A DNA stretch of 24,038 bases from a bacterium (GCA_021798435.1 JAJZGN010000004.1:1-24038); one strand, 5' to 3'. Positions 13,354-21,669 are shown, counted from the stretch's first letter. The notes: generated from the sequence alone by a model not told the origin. Numbers and translations: made by a program.

Positions 13354-14649
13354 ATGAATCCATTCGAACAGCTGGGAGTGCGCGCGCGCACTCTGGAGAA
13401 CCTGCGGCGCCAGGGCCTGGACACCCCGACCCCGGTGCAGACCGAGGCCCTTCCCCTGCTCATAGCGGGCCGGGACTGCGTCATCCAGTCACCCACAGGA
13501 TCGGGCAAGACCCTGGCCTTCCTCATCCCCCTGTCGGAGCACCTGGACGGGCATCAGCAGAGCCCGCCTCGGGCGCTCATCGTGACCCCCACCAGGGAGC
13601 TGGCGACCCAGATCGGAGGTGTTCTGAGCCGCCTCGACCCGCGGCTGAGGCAGGCCTTGGTCTTCGGGGGGGTTGGCTATCAGGGCCAGATCAATCAGCT
13701 GCGGACGGCGGACGTCGTCATCGGCTGCCCAGGCCGCCTGGTGGACCTGGCCGAACGGGGCGCCGCCCGGCTGGGGGCGGTGCAGTATCTGGTCCTGGAC
13801 GAGGCGGACGAGATGCTGGACGCCGGCTTCGCCAAGGATGTGGAGAAGCTGGTGGAGCGCACCAACCAGCGCACCACCACCCGGGCCCGGCAGACGGTGC
13901 TCGCCTCGGCCACCATGCCTGATTGGGTGACCAAGATGGCGGCTCGCCACCTGCAAAGCCCGGGCAGGGTGGCCGTCGAGCCCCCGGAGGAGGTGGCGCT
14001 GGAGCACGGCCTGGTGTCGCTGCCGCGGGCCGGCAAGGTCGCGTACCTCAGCCAGCTCCTGGCACATTCTTCCTCCACCATCGTCTTCCACCGCACCAAG
14101 CACGGGACCAAAAAGCTGGCCCGAGACCTGAGCCTGCTGGGCCACCCCACGGCGGAGCTGCAGGGCAACCTCTCCCAGGCGGCCCGGGATAAGGCGCTGG
14201 CCTCCTTCCACCGCCGGGAGTCCAAGGTGCTGGTGGCGACCAACGTCGCCGCCCGGGGCCTCGACGTCAAGGATGTCAGCCTCGTCGTCAACTTCGAGCT
14301 GCCCGACACCGCCCAGTGGCTCACCCACCGGGTGGGTCGGACTGCCCGCAATGGCGCCCGCGGCCGGGCCCTCACCTTCCTCTCGGAGGACGACTCAGAG
14401 AAGTGGCGCAAGCTCCGCCGGGAGGGGGCGCCGGCTCTCCGGTTCGTGGACCCCGCCCAGCTCATCGCCACCGGAGCCTTGCGGTATCTGGCTGAGCCTC
14501 CGCGCGGAGCCGAGCCCTCCCGGTCGCCGGCCCCAGTCCCCGCAGGACGGCGCGAGGGAGCCCGACCCCGCGGCCGGCAGCCCTTCGGGTCGGGCGCCTA
14601 CAGGGGGCCGGGGCGACCCGGTGCCAGGGGGGCTGGGGCCCCCCGCTGA
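13354..14649 (+). CDS. DEAD-box ATP-dependent RNA helicase
   Basis: A 431-residue RNA helicase that remodels structured RNA in the cytosol. The Q-motif is TPTPVQTEALP (about 24-34), the Walker A PTGSGKT (47-53), Ia PTRELA (79-84), Ib GCPGR (124-128), II DEAD (149-152), III SAT (185-187), V ARGLD (about 293) and VI HRVGRTAR (about 323). The C-terminal tail is basic and Gly/Arg/Pro-rich (about 385-431), a common RNA-binding extension. The ATG at 13354 is preceded by GGGAAG about 6 nt upstream; the open frame before it is not helicase-like. The long leader would suit cold-inducible control, as for CsdA-type helicases, but this is inference. It is convergent with the LLM oxidoreductase gene. Confidence 0.94.
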   Translation: MNPFEQLGVRARTLENLRRQGLDTPTPVQTEALPLLIAGRDCVIQSPTGSGKTLAFLIPLSEHLDGHQQSPPRALIVTPTRELATQIGGVLSRLDPRLRQALVFGGVGYQGQINQLRTADVVIGCPGRLVDLAERGAARLGAVQYLVLDEADEMLDAGFAKDVEKLVERTNQRTTTRARQTVLASATMPDWVTKMAARHLQSPGRVAVEPPEEVALEHGLVSLPRAGKVAYLSQLLAHSSSTIVFHRTKHGTKKLARDLSLLGHPTAELQGNLSQAARDKALASFHRRESKVLVATNVAARGLDVKDVSLVVNFELPDTAQWLTHRVGRTARNGARGRALTFLSEDDSEKWRKLRREGAPALRFVDPAQLIATGALRYLAEPPRGAEPSRSPAPVPAGRREGARPRGRQPFGSGAYRGPGRPGARGAGAPR

Positions 14650-14922
14650 GCCTCCGGCTTTCCCTGATGGCATCCCACCGCTCCCCGGGCAGGGCGCTGG
14701 CCCGGTGCCTCGACCTCTCGGGACTGCGCCGCTGATCAGGGTTCCCCGGGACTGCGGCTCACCCTCCTGGGGCCGGGCGGAGGCGCGAACCCTCTCATCC
14801 AGGGCAGCCGGGACCAGGGCCGAGGGGAGCTGAGGCGGCCGCGTCCGAGGCGACAACTGGCGGCGAAGGAGTTGGGAGTTGCGCCTGCTCCGGCAACGCC
14901 CCGCCTGTTCACGGGCGGCCCC
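14650..14922. other. Gap between convergent helicase and oxidoreductase genes
   Basis: 273 nt with no supported gene and no clear terminator with a T-run. A 10-nt direct repeat, CGGGACTGCG, occurs twice about 28 nt apart (near 14722 and 14750). Nothing else stands out. Confidence 0.4.
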
Positions 14923-15960
14923 TCAGCCGAAGAGGTCCGCCGCCAGCCGAAGAAGCGGAGGCGGCCCACTCACCAGGAGCAGGGATGGCAGCCCCTCCCG
15001 CCACGCTGCCGCTTCCTCCCGGAGCTTGGCAGGCGGGCCGACCAGCGCCACCGCCTCCACCAACCGGGTAGGTACCGCGGCCACGGCCTCCGCGCGTCGC
15101 CCCCCCAGGTACAGGTCGCGCACCCGGGTCGCCTCTCCCTCGAAGCCCATGCGGGCGAAGAGGTTGAAATGGAAGTTCGTCTCCCTGCTTCCCATACCGC
15201 CCATGTAGAGGGCCAGAACCGGCCGCACCTGGTCCGCAGCCGACTCGACGTCCGGAGCCGGGACGATCGGGAGGATGGCGGCGACCTCGAAGTCCGGCGG
15301 CCTGCCGGCGGCCCGGCGCGAAAACCCCTCCTCCAGGGCTCGGGCCTGCCATCCGCTCCGAGACGGGGAGTGGAACCCGGCCAGCCAGCCGTCGCCGACC
15401 TCGGCGGCCAGGGCGATGTTGCGGGGACCCTCGGCTCCGAGCCAGATGGGGATCTGCTCTCGCCGCGGGTGGACTGTGAGCCGCAGCGGCTTCCCGGGTG
15501 CGCCCGGAAGTGGAAGCTGGTATCGGCGCCCCCGGTATTCCAGCGGTCCCTGGCGCCGGATCGCCTGTCGGACGATCTCAACGTACTCCCGGGTAGTCTC
15601 CAGAGGGCGGCCGAAGGGCACCCCGTGCCAGCCCTCGACCACCTGCGGACCAGAGACCCCGAGACCGAGGATGAACCGCCCCTCGCTCAGGTGATCCAGG
15701 GTCACGGCGGTCATCGCGGTGGCCGCCGGGGTGCGGGCATGAAGCTGCATCACCGCGGTTCCGAGGCGCAGCCCGGTGGTTCTGGAGCCCCACCACGCCA
15801 GGGGTGCCACGGCGTCCGACCCGTAGGCCTCGGAGGTCCAGAGGGAGTGGAACCCCAAGCGGTCCGCCTCGGCCACCATCTCTCCCACTCCCTCGGGAGG
15901 TCCCGGGCCCCAGTACCCCAGCGCCAGGCCGAGACGGGGACGGAGCCGAGGGCTCATCAT
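14923..15960 (-). CDS. LLM-class (luciferase-like) oxidoreductase, probably F420-dependent
   Basis: A 345-residue TIM-barrel oxidoreductase of the luciferase-like monooxygenase superfamily. It shows LGLALGYWGP at the first strand, AEADRLGFHSLWTSEAYGSDA, LGTAVMQLHARTPAATAMTAVTLDHLSEGRFILGLGVSGP (about 65-105), and PIWLGAEGPRNIALAAEVGDGWLAGF. These are hallmarks of F420-dependent members such as MER and FGD relatives. The start is ATG at 15960-15958 (an in-frame ATG follows at once). It is supported by the leaderless pattern TACCCT-CTTGGG-ATG. Upstream parts of the open frame are out of family. It is divergent from the beta-oxidation operon. The substrate is unknown; FMN use cannot be excluded, though cofD supports F420. 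Confidence 0.88.
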   Translation of the reverse strand: MMSPRLRPRLGLALGYWGPGPPEGVGEMVAEADRLGFHSLWTSEAYGSDAVAPLAWWGSRTTGLRLGTAVMQLHARTPAATAMTAVTLDHLSEGRFILGLGVSGPQVVEGWHGVPFGRPLETTREYVEIVRQAIRRQGPLEYRGRRYQLPLPGAPGKPLRLTVHPRREQIPIWLGAEGPRNIALAAEVGDGWLAGFHSPSRSGWQARALEEGFSRRAAGRPPDFEVAAILPIVPAPDVESAADQVRPVLALYMGGMGSRETNFHFNLFARMGFEGEATRVRDLYLGGRRAEAVAAVPTRLVEAVALVGPPAKLREEAAAWREGLPSLLLVSGPPPLLRLAADLFG

Positions 15961-15966
15961 CCCAAG

Positions 15967-15972
15967 AGGGTA
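15967..15972 (-). promoter_or_regulatory. -10 element of a leaderless promoter (LLM oxidoreductase gene)
   Basis: TACCCT on the minus strand ends six nt (CTTGGG) before the ATG at 15960. The -10 is identical to the one at 8408-8403. Confidence 0.5.
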
Positions 15973-16020
15973 GCCAAGAATCCGGCGGGGCGGCGCGCAC
16001 CCGGTCGCCCGGCCCAACTT

Positions 16021-16036
16021 CTGTGCGCGTGCACAG
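16021..16036. promoter_or_regulatory. Palindrome CTGTGC-N4-GCACAG (candidate activator site)
   Basis: Perfect 6-bp arms with a 4-nt spacer (GCGT) between the divergent LLM and acyl-CoA dehydrogenase genes. It lies about 67-82 nt upstream of the transcription start expected from the promoter at 16068-16096. A related TGCACAG occurs at 16148-16154. It is a candidate site for the PucR-type protein encoded in the operon. Confidence 0.4.
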
Positions 16037-16067
16037 TCCGGCCAACCGAGAAGTGTGGGCCGCGACA

Positions 16068-16096
16068 TTGTCCGCCCCGCCCGGGCGCGCCATACT
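16068..16096 (+). promoter_or_regulatory. Candidate sigma-70-type promoter of the beta-oxidation operon
   Basis: TTGTCC, 17 nt, CATACT: four of six matches in each box with optimal spacing. RNA would start near 16103, about 34 nt before the GTG at 16137. Confidence 0.4.
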
Positions 16097-16136
16097 GCCC
16101 AGGTCCGCCCGGGCTGCGGAGAGATGGGGCGGGCTG

Positions 16137-17294
16137 GTGTGGAGTTCTGCACAGTTGGACCTCAGGGACACGGCGGAGGAGGCGGAGTTCCGGCGGCGCG
16201 CCCGCCAGTGGATCGCTGGACACCTGCCCCCGGGGCTTCGAGGGCTCTACCCGAGGATCGAGCAGCTGGAGCTGGCGCGGGACTGGAGTCGGGCGATGTC
16301 CGAGGCCGGCTATGCCGGCCTTACCTGGCCCCGGGAATACGGCGGTCAGGGGATGGCCCTGGCGATGGAGGCGATCTGGCTGGAGGAGCTGGCCGCGGCC
16401 GAGGCCCCCCAGCACCTGGGGGTGATCGGCCTCGGCATGGCCGGGCCGACCATCATGGCGCACGGGACCGAGGACCAGCGCCAGCGCCACCTGTCCCGGA
16501 TTCTGGACGCCAGTGAGATCTGGTGCCAGGGGTTCTCGGAGCCCGGGGCGGGCTCCGACCTGGCCTCTCTGCGTACCGGGGCCGAGGCTCGTCCCGGGGG
16601 GTTCTTGGTCAACGGCCAGAAGGTTTGGTCCTCCTATGCCCACATCGCCGACTGGTGCATCCTGCTCACCCGCACCGACCCTTCCCGGCCGTCCCACCAG
16701 GGCATGACCTTCCTCCTGGTGGACATGCGCTCACCCGGGGTGGAGGTGCGCCCCATCCGTCAGCTCACCGGTGACTCCGACTTCAACGAGATCTTCTTCA
16801 CCGACGTCCTGGTGCCGGAGATGAACGTGGTGGGCGCGGTGGGTGAGGGGTGGCAGGTGGCGATGACCACACTGCTCCACGAGAGGGGCACCCTGGGCTT
16901 TGCCCTCGCCGGCTCCCTGGACACCACGGTGCGCAAGCTGGTGGAGCTGGCTCGCGAGCGGGCCGGGCACGACGCCCGGCTGCGAGACCTTCTGGCTCGG
17001 GAATGGATGACCACCCGAGCGCTCCGGCTCACCGCGCAGCGGTCGCTCGGTCAGCACGCCCGGACCGGGATCCCGGGCCCCGAGGGCTCAATCGTGAAAC
17101 TCACCTTCTCGGAGACCAACCAGCGGGTTGCCAAGCTGGCCCGCGAGTTGCTCGGCGAGGAGGCGGTACTGGACGACGGCTCCTGGCTGTACCAGCAACT
17201 GCGCAGCCGGGGCAACACCATCGAGGCAGGTACTTCCGAAGTCCTCCGCAGCATCGTGGCCGAGCGGGTCCTCGGCCTGCCGAGGTCGCGCTGA
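16137..17294 (+). CDS. Acyl-CoA dehydrogenase (large subunit type, FadE)
   Basis: A roughly 385-residue FAD enzyme that makes the alpha-beta double bond of an acyl-CoA, the first oxidation step of beta-oxidation. N-terminal helices include GLTWPREYGGQG. The FAD/substrate region is CQGFSEPGAGSDLASLRT (about 130-147), then GFLVNGQKVWSSYAHIADW and, near the end, GNTIEAGTSEVLRSIVAERVLG with the likely catalytic Glu363. This fits the type paired with a second subunit, as in mycobacterial steroid-degrading FadE pairs. The start is GTG 16137, or TTG 16155 with GGAG 10 nt upstream; the frame further upstream is antisense to the LLM gene. The TGA overlaps the next gene's ATG as TGATG. It is the first of eight co-directional genes. 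Confidence 0.92.
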   Translation: MWSSAQLDLRDTAEEAEFRRRARQWIAGHLPPGLRGLYPRIEQLELARDWSRAMSEAGYAGLTWPREYGGQGMALAMEAIWLEELAAAEAPQHLGVIGLGMAGPTIMAHGTEDQRQRHLSRILDASEIWCQGFSEPGAGSDLASLRTGAEARPGGFLVNGQKVWSSYAHIADWCILLTRTDPSRPSHQGMTFLLVDMRSPGVEVRPIRQLTGDSDFNEIFFTDVLVPEMNVVGAVGEGWQVAMTTLLHERGTLGFALAGSLDTTVRKLVELARERAGHDARLRDLLAREWMTTRALRLTAQRSLGQHARTGIPGPEGSIVKLTFSETNQRVAKLARELLGEEAVLDDGSWLYQQLRSRGNTIEAGTSEVLRSIVAERVLGLPRSR

Positions 17295-18286
17295 TGGACT
17301 TCACCCTGGACGAGACCCAGGAGGAGCTGCGCTCCCAGGCCCGTTCCTTCCTGGGGTCCAAGTCGCCGCTCAATCGGGTGGCGGAGCTGGCGGCGACCGA
17401 TGAGGGGTGGGAGCCAGGCGGGTGGGCCGAGATCGCCAACCTGGGGTGGCTGGGGGCGTCCGTCCCGGACCGCCTCGGGGGAGCGGGCCTGGGCTTCCTG
17501 GAGGAGGCCATTCTCCTCGAGGAGTTCGGGCGGGCGCTGTACCCCGGACCTTATCTGGCCACGGTGGGGCTGGCCCTTCCCGCCCTTCCCGACGAGCTCC
17601 TGTCGGAGGTGGCCGCTGGCGAGCGGCGGTGGTCGGTGGAGCTGCACCCGGGCTGGCCCGTCCCCAACCTGTCCCAGGTCGACCAGGTGGTGGCGGAGCG
17701 GGGTGGGAGGCTGGTGGCGATCCCAGCGGCCGGGGCCCTGGGCCCCACGGTAGACCCCTCCCGGCGGACCGGGCACCTGGCCCCGGGGGCGGAGAGCCCG
17801 CTCCTGGAGGGGCCGGCCGCCGCGCGGGCCCAGCGGCAGATGCGACGGCGCGCCCGAGCCGGGATGGCGCTGGAGGCGGTGGGCCTCGGGGCGGCGGTCC
17901 TGGAGCTGGGAATCGCTCACGCCCAGACCCGGGAGCAGTTCGGCCGCCCGATCGGAGCCTACCAGGCGGTGGCCCACCGGCTGGCCGACACCTACCAGGA
18001 GCTGGAGCTGGCGCGCTCGGCCGCCTACTGGGCCGCCTGGTGCATCGCCGAGGACGACTCGGAGGCGGACGTGGCGGCGGCCACAGCTCGGGCGCTGGCC
18101 TCCGAAACCGCCGTCGCCGCCTGCGAGCGGGTGATCCAGGTGCACGGCGGGATGGGGTTCACCTGGGACGCACCCCTGCACCGCTATTACAAGCGGGCAC
18201 TTTGGCTGGAACGGTTCGCCTGGTCCCCGGCGGAGTGCCGGGCCGAGGTGGCCGCGGAGCTCCTGGGACAACCCACGGGAGGATAG
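17294..18286 (+). CDS. Acyl-CoA dehydrogenase (short partner subunit)
   Basis: A 330-residue acyl-CoA dehydrogenase-type protein, about 50 residues shorter than usual. It has the N-terminal MDFTLDETQEELRSQARSFL helix and GWLGASVPDRLGGAGLGFLE. The middle beta domain is strongly reduced (about 125-175; little of the FAD-binding beta sheet remains). The C-terminal helical bundle has AHAQTREQFGRPIGAYQAVAH and HGGMGFTWDAPLHRYYKRA. This pattern, next to a full-length subunit, fits alpha2-beta2 acyl-CoA dehydrogenases such as FadE28-FadE29. I see no clear Glu in the place of the catalytic base, so it is probably the partner subunit. ATG overlaps the preceding stop (TGATG); the next gene follows after 4 nt. 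Confidence 0.9.
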   Translation: MDFTLDETQEELRSQARSFLGSKSPLNRVAELAATDEGWEPGGWAEIANLGWLGASVPDRLGGAGLGFLEEAILLEEFGRALYPGPYLATVGLALPALPDELLSEVAAGERRWSVELHPGWPVPNLSQVDQVVAERGGRLVAIPAAGALGPTVDPSRRTGHLAPGAESPLLEGPAAARAQRQMRRRARAGMALEAVGLGAAVLELGIAHAQTREQFGRPIGAYQAVAHRLADTYQELELARSAAYWAAWCIAEDDSEADVAAATARALASETAVAACERVIQVHGGMGFTWDAPLHRYYKRALWLERFAWSPAECRAEVAAELLGQPTGG

Positions 18287-18290
18287 AGAG

Positions 18291-19916
18291 ATGGCGATGA
18301 TGGACATCCCCCTCAACAGCTGGATGCTTTTCAGCCACGCCGAGCGGTACTTCGGGGCCACCGAGATCGTGACCCAGGTGGCACCGGGCCGGCGCCACCG
18401 CTACACCTACCGGGAGTTCGCCCAGCGGGCGCAGCAGCTGATGCACGGGCTCGACCGGCTGAAACTGGAGGAGGGTGCCAGGGTTGCGACCCTGGCCTGG
18501 AACGGCTATCGCCACCTCGAGGCCTACTTCGGCATCCCCTGCTCGGGGAGGGTCTACCACACCCTGAACCCCCGGCTCCCGCTGGGGGACCTCGAGTTCA
18601 TCATCAACGACGCCGAGGACCAGGTGATCCTGGTGGAAGCCAGCCTGCTGCCCCTGCTCGACCACCTCTGGCCGTCCCTCAACGTGAAGCCGCAGGTGGT
18701 GGTGCTGGACACCACCTGTGGAGAGAGCTCCATCGAGGGCCGGATCGCCTACGAGGACCTGCTCGCCGACCAGCCGAGCTCCTATCCCCGCAAGGAGATC
18801 CCCGAATACAACCCGATGGGGATCTGCTACACCTCGGGGACGGAGGGACGGCCCAAGGGAGTTGTCTACACCCACCGCTCGAACTTCCTGCACGCCCTGG
18901 CCAACACCTCGGGAGGGGCCATCGGGATCGGCCCCGCCGACACCGTCCTGGCGGTGGTGCCGATGTTCCACGTCAACGCCTGGGGGATCCCCTTCGGAGC
19001 CACCCTGGTGGGCGCTAAGCAGGTGTTCAACGGCCCCAACTTCGATGCCCCGACCCTGATCGACCTCATGCTCGACGAGGAGGTGACGGTGGCAGCGGGG
19101 GTACCCACGGTGTGGATGGCGGTCGCCGAGGAGCTCGCGCGGCGGGGCGTGGGGCTGCCCACCATCCGCCACCTCACGGTGGGGGGGAGCCAGCCGCCGC
19201 GGTCCATGCTCGAGCGCTACCAGCGGGAGTTCGGAGTCACCATGATCCAGGGGTGGGGGATGACCGAGACCTCGCCGGTGGGCAGCCTGGCCACTCCCAA
19301 GAACACGATGCGGGCCTGGAGCCAGGAAGAGCTCATGGACGAGGTGCGCACCAAGGCCGGACTGCCGCTGCCCGGGATCGACGTGAAGGTGGTCGACCCT
19401 CAGGGCCAGGAGCTGCCCTGGGATGGCACCTCCATGGGCGAGCTGCTGATCCGGGGACCCTGGGTGGCCGACAGCTACTTCAAGGGAGCGGGGCCGGAGC
19501 GGTTCACCCAGGACGGCTGGCTGCGCACCGGGGACGTGGCGGTGATCTCTCCAGAGGGTTACTTCGTGATCGTGGACCGAACCAAGGACCTCATCAAGAC
19601 CGGCGGGGAGTGGATCTCCTCGGTGGACATGGAGGGAACCCTGATGGGGATGGAGGGGGTCGCCGAGGCGGCGGTGGTCGGCGTCCCCGACCCCAGGTGG
19701 CAGGAGCGGCCGCTGGCGGTGGTCAGTCCCAAGGAGGGCTTCGAGGTCACCCTGGAAGGGGTCCGCGCCCATCTCGAGGGTCACGGCTGGGCGAGATGGC
19801 AGCTCCCCGACCGGCTGGAGCTGGTGGAAGCGATCCCCAAGACCAGCGTCGGGAAGTTCGACAAGAAGGTGATTCGCCAACGCTTCGCCAGCCCGCCCGC
19901 CGCAGGGCCGGGGTGA
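18291..19916 (+). CDS. Acyl-CoA synthetase / fatty-acid-CoA ligase (FadD type)
   Basis: A 541-residue AMP-forming ligase that activates a carboxylic acid to its CoA thioester, the entry step of the operon. The P-loop YTSGTEGRPKG is at about 180-190, the A5 motif GWGMTETSP at 321-329, the A7-type GWLRTGD at 409-415, DRTKDLIKTGGEWIS at about 429-443, and the catalytic lysine Lys522 in PKTSVGKFDKK. The length and the acidic N-terminal region fit long- or medium-chain ligases rather than acetyl-CoA synthetase. GGAGG about 10 nt before ATG 18291 supports the start; ATGs at 18297 and 18300 are alternatives. The stop overlaps the PucR gene by GTGA. The substrate is unknown. Confidence 0.93.
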   Translation: MAMMDIPLNSWMLFSHAERYFGATEIVTQVAPGRRHRYTYREFAQRAQQLMHGLDRLKLEEGARVATLAWNGYRHLEAYFGIPCSGRVYHTLNPRLPLGDLEFIINDAEDQVILVEASLLPLLDHLWPSLNVKPQVVVLDTTCGESSIEGRIAYEDLLADQPSSYPRKEIPEYNPMGICYTSGTEGRPKGVVYTHRSNFLHALANTSGGAIGIGPADTVLAVVPMFHVNAWGIPFGATLVGAKQVFNGPNFDAPTLIDLMLDEEVTVAAGVPTVWMAVAEELARRGVGLPTIRHLTVGGSQPPRSMLERYQREFGVTMIQGWGMTETSPVGSLATPKNTMRAWSQEELMDEVRTKAGLPLPGIDVKVVDPQGQELPWDGTSMGELLIRGPWVADSYFKGAGPERFTQDGWLRTGDVAVISPEGYFVIVDRTKDLIKTGGEWISSVDMEGTLMGMEGVAEAAVVGVPDPRWQERPLAVVSPKEGFEVTLEGVRAHLEGHGWARWQLPDRLELVEAIPKTSVGKFDKKVIRQRFASPPAAGPG

Positions 19917-21190
19917 CCGCGACCGCTCCGGAGGCTGGTCCCCGGGCCTCAGGAGGGCGCGCGCCGGGCGGGTACCAGTTGCCGTCCACCGCGGTCGAGG
20001 AGGCGGTGGCCCGGCTGGCCACCGCCCTCGAGCCCCGGGCCCTTGAGCTGGCCGAGCGGCTGGCGCGGACGATCTGGGCGGACGACGACGGCTACCGCCT
20101 GCGCGGCTGGGTCAGCGCGGAGGAGCTGCGGCTGGCCTGTGAGGAGAACCTCGTAGAGGTGCTCCGGGACCTCGCCCGACTCCCCAGAGGCGGTGCGCCG
20201 ACCCGATCCTCCGCCCTCTCCACAGGGAGGCGGAGAGCCCTCCAGGGGGTCCCGCTGGAGAACCTTCTCCACGCCTACCGCCTGGGGGGCCGAATCATCT
20301 GGGAGGCGCTGCTGGAGGAGTCCCAAGGGCGGTGGCCCGAGCTGCTGGCGCAAGGGGCGGTGGTGGTCTGGGAAGGCATCGACCTCTACTCCTCGGCGGT
20401 GGCCGACGCGTACAGGAGGGCGGAGTCCGAAATTCGGGGGAGGGACCAGGCTCGCCGCCACGACCTCCTGCACTCGCTGCTGCTCGGGACCGTGCCCGCC
20501 GGAGAGCTCGACCTGGCCCAGGAGTCCCTGGGGCTGCCGACTGGAAGTCCGCTGGTCCTGGTGGTGGCCGATCCCCTGTCGATCTCGGCACCGGAGGCCT
20601 CGAACCTGCTGCGAGCCGCCGGACTGGCCTCGGAGTGGGCCCTTCTCCAGGGCCACCTCGTGGGGCTGGTGCCCGCTCGCAGCTCCCGCCTGGTGGCGGA
20701 CCACCTGCGCCGTGGCCCCGGGGCACGGGCTGGCCTCAGCCCCCGCTTCTCCGGGCCGGGAGGCGCACCTCGGGCCTATCGGCAGGCGGAGTTGGCGCTC
20801 CGCTCCATCCCCCACGGGGATCCGCGGGTCGTGGAGCTGGACGAGGATCTGCCCCTGGTGATCCTGGCCGCCTCGCCGGAGCTGTCCGAACGGCTCGCGA
20901 GGAGGTGGCTGGCACCGGTCCTGGCGCTCCCAGAGGGTGAGGGCCGCTCGCTGCTGCGCACCGCCCGAACGTTCCTCCAGCGCGAGGGATCGGTGGCCGC
21001 CACGGCCACCTTCCTCCCCTGCCACCGCAACACCGTCCGCAACCGGCTGCGGCGAATTGAGCAGCTCACGGGGCTGGACCCCAAAGCGCCCCGGCGCGGC
21101 GCGGACCTCGACCTGGCCCTGCGCGCCAGTCAGCTCCTGGGGTTGGAGGAGCGCTGGCCGGGCCCGGACGAGCGCTGGGACACCACCTGA
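19913..21190 (+). CDS. PucR-family transcriptional regulator
   Basis: A 425-residue regulator. Residues about 15-160 form a helical N-terminal sensor-like region (ERLARTIWADDD, RRALQGVPLENLLHAYRLGGRIIWEALL) typical of actinomycete PucR proteins. Residues about 190-330 form a mixed alpha/beta (GGDEF-like or CdaR-like) middle part. The C-terminal PucR helix-turn-helix is at about 347-389 (LLRTARTFLQREGSVAATA then CHRNTVRNRLRRIEQLTGLD). The first GTG is in a GTGA overlap with the ligase stop and the last TGA overlaps the next ATG, so it is made with the operon. PucR/CdaR proteins often activate catabolic genes on sensing a pathway metabolite; here that role is inferred from position. Confidence 0.88.
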   Translation: MTATAPEAGPRASGGRAPGGYQLPSTAVEEAVARLATALEPRALELAERLARTIWADDDGYRLRGWVSAEELRLACEENLVEVLRDLARLPRGGAPTRSSALSTGRRRALQGVPLENLLHAYRLGGRIIWEALLEESQGRWPELLAQGAVVVWEGIDLYSSAVADAYRRAESEIRGRDQARRHDLLHSLLLGTVPAGELDLAQESLGLPTGSPLVLVVADPLSISAPEASNLLRAAGLASEWALLQGHLVGLVPARSSRLVADHLRRGPGARAGLSPRFSGPGGAPRAYRQAELALRSIPHGDPRVVELDEDLPLVILAASPELSERLARRWLAPVLALPEGEGRSLLRTARTFLQREGSVAATATFLPCHRNTVRNRLRRIEQLTGLDPKAPRRGADLDLALRASQLLGLEERWPGPDERWDTT

Positions 21191-21669
21191 TGGCGCTGCG
21201 AGTGGAGGGCCTCGCGGGCGTCCAAGCGCTGGCCGGCAGAGAACTCGGCCCCACGCCGTGGCGGGAGGTGACCCAGGATCAGGTTGACCTCTTCGCCGAG
21301 GCCACCGGTGACCACCAGTGGATCCACGTGGATCGCCGGCGGGCGGCGCGGAGCCCCCTCGGCGGGACCATAGCTCACGGCCATCTGACCCTCAGCCTTC
21401 TACCCTCCTTCCTCTCCGAGATGGTGCAGGTGGAGGGGATGGCGATGAAGGTCAACTACGGGCTCAACCGGGTGCGCTTCCCGACCCCGCTCCCCGTGGG
21501 AGGGCGGGTGCGCGCCCGGGCGAGAGTCGATAGGGTTGATCCCATCCCGGGGGGCGTCGAGGTGGAGATCTCGGTCACCGTGGAGGTCGAGGGTCGGGAA
21601 AAGCCAGCCTGCGTCGCCCAGAGCCTCGGGCGCTATTACGTTGAGGGGATCACAGGAGGAAGCGGATGA
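21190..21669 (+). CDS. MaoC-family hydratase ((R)-specific enoyl-CoA hydratase type)
   Basis: A 159-residue hotdog-fold hydratase that adds water across an enoyl-CoA. The hydratase-2 motif is visible as ATGDHQWIHVD with catalytic Asp41 and His46, followed by GTIAHGHLTLSLL at about 59-71. Later segments are KVNYGLNRVRFPTPLPVGGRVRARARV. It resembles small mycobacterial MaoC proteins (NodN/Rv0130-like). The ATG overlaps the PucR stop (TGATG) and the stop overlaps the next ATG (ATGA). Proteins of this family usually give (R)-3-hydroxyacyl-CoA, which suits the following short-chain dehydrogenases. Confidence 0.92.
   Translation: MALRVEGLAGVQALAGRELGPTPWREVTQDQVDLFAEATGDHQWIHVDRRRAARSPLGGTIAHGHLTLSLLPSFLSEMVQVEGMAMKVNYGLNRVRFPTPLPVGGRVRARARVDRVDPIPGGVEVEISVTVEVEGREKPACVAQSLGRYYVEGITGGSG

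Noticed and set aside
17051..18361. Minus-strand open frame of 436 codons opposite the acyl-CoA dehydrogenase genes
   Set aside because: Antisense shadow with low-complexity composition and no supported start.
18159..19880. Long minus-strand open frame (573 codons) opposite the ligase gene
   Set aside because: It is antisense to clear ligase motifs, is His/Gly/Pro-rich with no recognisable domain, and arises from the strong third-position GC of the real gene.
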